NCBI GenBank assembly: GCA_963693635.1
Contig: CAVOBC010000077.1
Span: 1 to 15,471 of the forward strand
DNA length: 15,471 nt
From: CAVOBC01 sp963693635
Lineage (GTDB): Bacteria > Pseudomonadota > Gammaproteobacteria > Pseudomonadales > Azotimanducaceae
Reading direction: 5' to 3'
A model generated the notes under the pieces. It did not search any database, had not been told where the DNA came from, and saw nothing but the letters and a program-made list of their open reading frames with translations. Positions 15,009 through 15,471 of this stretch are shown piece by piece. Both the position numbers and the translations under genes were made by a program. Numbering within the stretch: position 1 is the stretch's first letter; the number at the start of each line of letters is the position of its first letter.

Positions 15009-15377
15009 CTATCGAAGCAGCACCTTATAGCCACGCCCATGCATGCAGTTGCGCAGCACGGTCGATTTGTCGCGATCTGCGCGCCCAGCACCCTTGACGC
15101 CCGACGTCGCTGCACCGAGGCCGCCAATTTGCTGCGCTGTTCTGCCATCACCAACCGCAGCACCAATGACACCGCCAACGATCGCGCCGCCGACTGCCGC
15201 TGCGGTCGCGTCACCGAGCACGTTCACCTTGCTAGCAAAACCCTCGCAGTCAGCCAGATCCTTCTCGTATTCGACGGGATCAACGCCCCGATCATCGATG
15301 ATTAGTCGATCACTCGTGCACGCGGCCAACAAGCCTCCAGTTGCGGTTGCGAGGATCAATCCGCCCAAAATGCGCAT
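15009..15377 (-). CDS. Glycine-zipper lipoprotein
   Basis: This 122-residue protein starts MRILGGLILATATGGLLAAC, a signal peptide with lipobox LAAC, so it is lipidated at Cys and probably anchored in the outer membrane facing the periplasm. VEYEKDLADCEGFA is the Tyr/Cys-containing segment found in many proteobacterial lipoproteins of this sort. The centre, AAAVGGAIVGGVIGAAVGDG, is a glycine zipper able to insert in or pack against membranes. The C-terminal LRNCMHGRGYKVL (C-x-x-x-RGY) is also typical. ATG 15377 gives the best signal peptide, with GAGG nine bases upstream; ATG 15392 would add the acidic MRSDD before it. Its exact role is unknown, as for most of the family. Confidence 0.88.
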   Translation of the reverse strand: MRILGGLILATATGGLLAACTSDRLIIDDRGVDPVEYEKDLADCEGFASKVNVLGDATAAAVGGAIVGGVIGAAVGDGRTAQQIGGLGAATSGVKGAGRADRDKSTVLRNCMHGRGYKVLLR

Positions 15378-15410
15378 GTCATCTGACCTCATCGATTTCG
15401 TTCCGTCATG

Positions 15411-15470
15411 TTACGCCGCAGAGGTGAATGCCGTCTGAACCGAATCGATGATAGCGCTTGTAGGATCCTG
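15411..15470 (-). CDS. Possible C-terminal tail of a gene entering from the right edge
   Basis: The minus strand is open from the right edge to a TAA at 15413-15411. The translation ends in DPTSAIIDSVQTAFTSAA, which looks protein-like and lies 33 bases before the lipoprotein start. At 19 codons, chance is not excluded, and no family can be named. Confidence 0.25.
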   Translation of the reverse strand, partial: QDPTSAIIDSVQTAFTSAA

Positions 15471-15471
15471 G

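Overview
The window is GC-rich DNA (about 60% G+C by eye) from a Gram-negative bacterium, most likely a proteobacterium. The evidence is a glycine-zipper outer-membrane-type lipoprotein with a good lipobox, a secreted M19 dipeptidase with a signal peptide, AT-poor coding throughout and short intergenic gaps. Nothing in the sequence fixes genus or species. No rRNA, tRNA, CRISPR array, transposase, integrase or phage gene is visible, and no gap without a gene exceeds about 220 bases.

Layout. (1) Positions 2-3889, plus strand: the C-terminal part of an MFS transporter, then a DsbA-family thiol oxidoreductase, a GltS-like sodium/glutamate-type symporter and a zinc-independent NADP oxidoreductase, with the last three only 2-4 bases apart. 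(2) 4003-5379, plus: an exported M19 dipeptidase. (3) 7101-5517, minus: an NAD(P)-binding atypical SDR followed by coaE (last step of CoA synthesis). (4) 7100-7645, plus: a CDP-alcohol phosphatidyltransferase whose ATG shares the palindrome CATG with the ATG of the divergent SDR gene, and whose 3' end overlaps that of a convergent polytopic membrane protein (8627-7599, minus). (5) 10638-8842, minus: a cis-prenyltransferase followed by an FHA-GGDEF diguanylate cyclase whose frame is broken. (6) 10742-12948, plus: a classical SDR and a beta-alanine/omega-amino acid:pyruvate aminotransferase. (7) 13953-13165, minus, and 14087-14893, plus: a divergent pair of an alpha/beta hydrolase and a hot-dog-fold MaoC-like protein. 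(8) 15377-15009, minus: a glycine-zipper lipoprotein, with the possible tail of another minus-strand gene at the right edge.

The genes form a patchwork of small housekeeping and metabolic units rather than one pathway. Themes are envelope and lipid chemistry (CDP-alcohol phosphatidyltransferase, LPG-synthase-like membrane protein, cis-prenyltransferase, lipoprotein), amino acid and peptide uptake or breakdown (GltS-like carrier, dipeptidase, omega-aminotransferase), CoA and acyl-CoA-type chemistry (CoaE, MaoC-like) and one second-messenger protein. I did not find a clear new defence or mobile system. The observations most worth a second look are the broken but motif-complete GGDEF gene, the Rv1086-like cis-prenyltransferase outside the usual uppS cluster, the shared CATG start of two divergent genes, and the tight DsbA-GltS-reductase operon.
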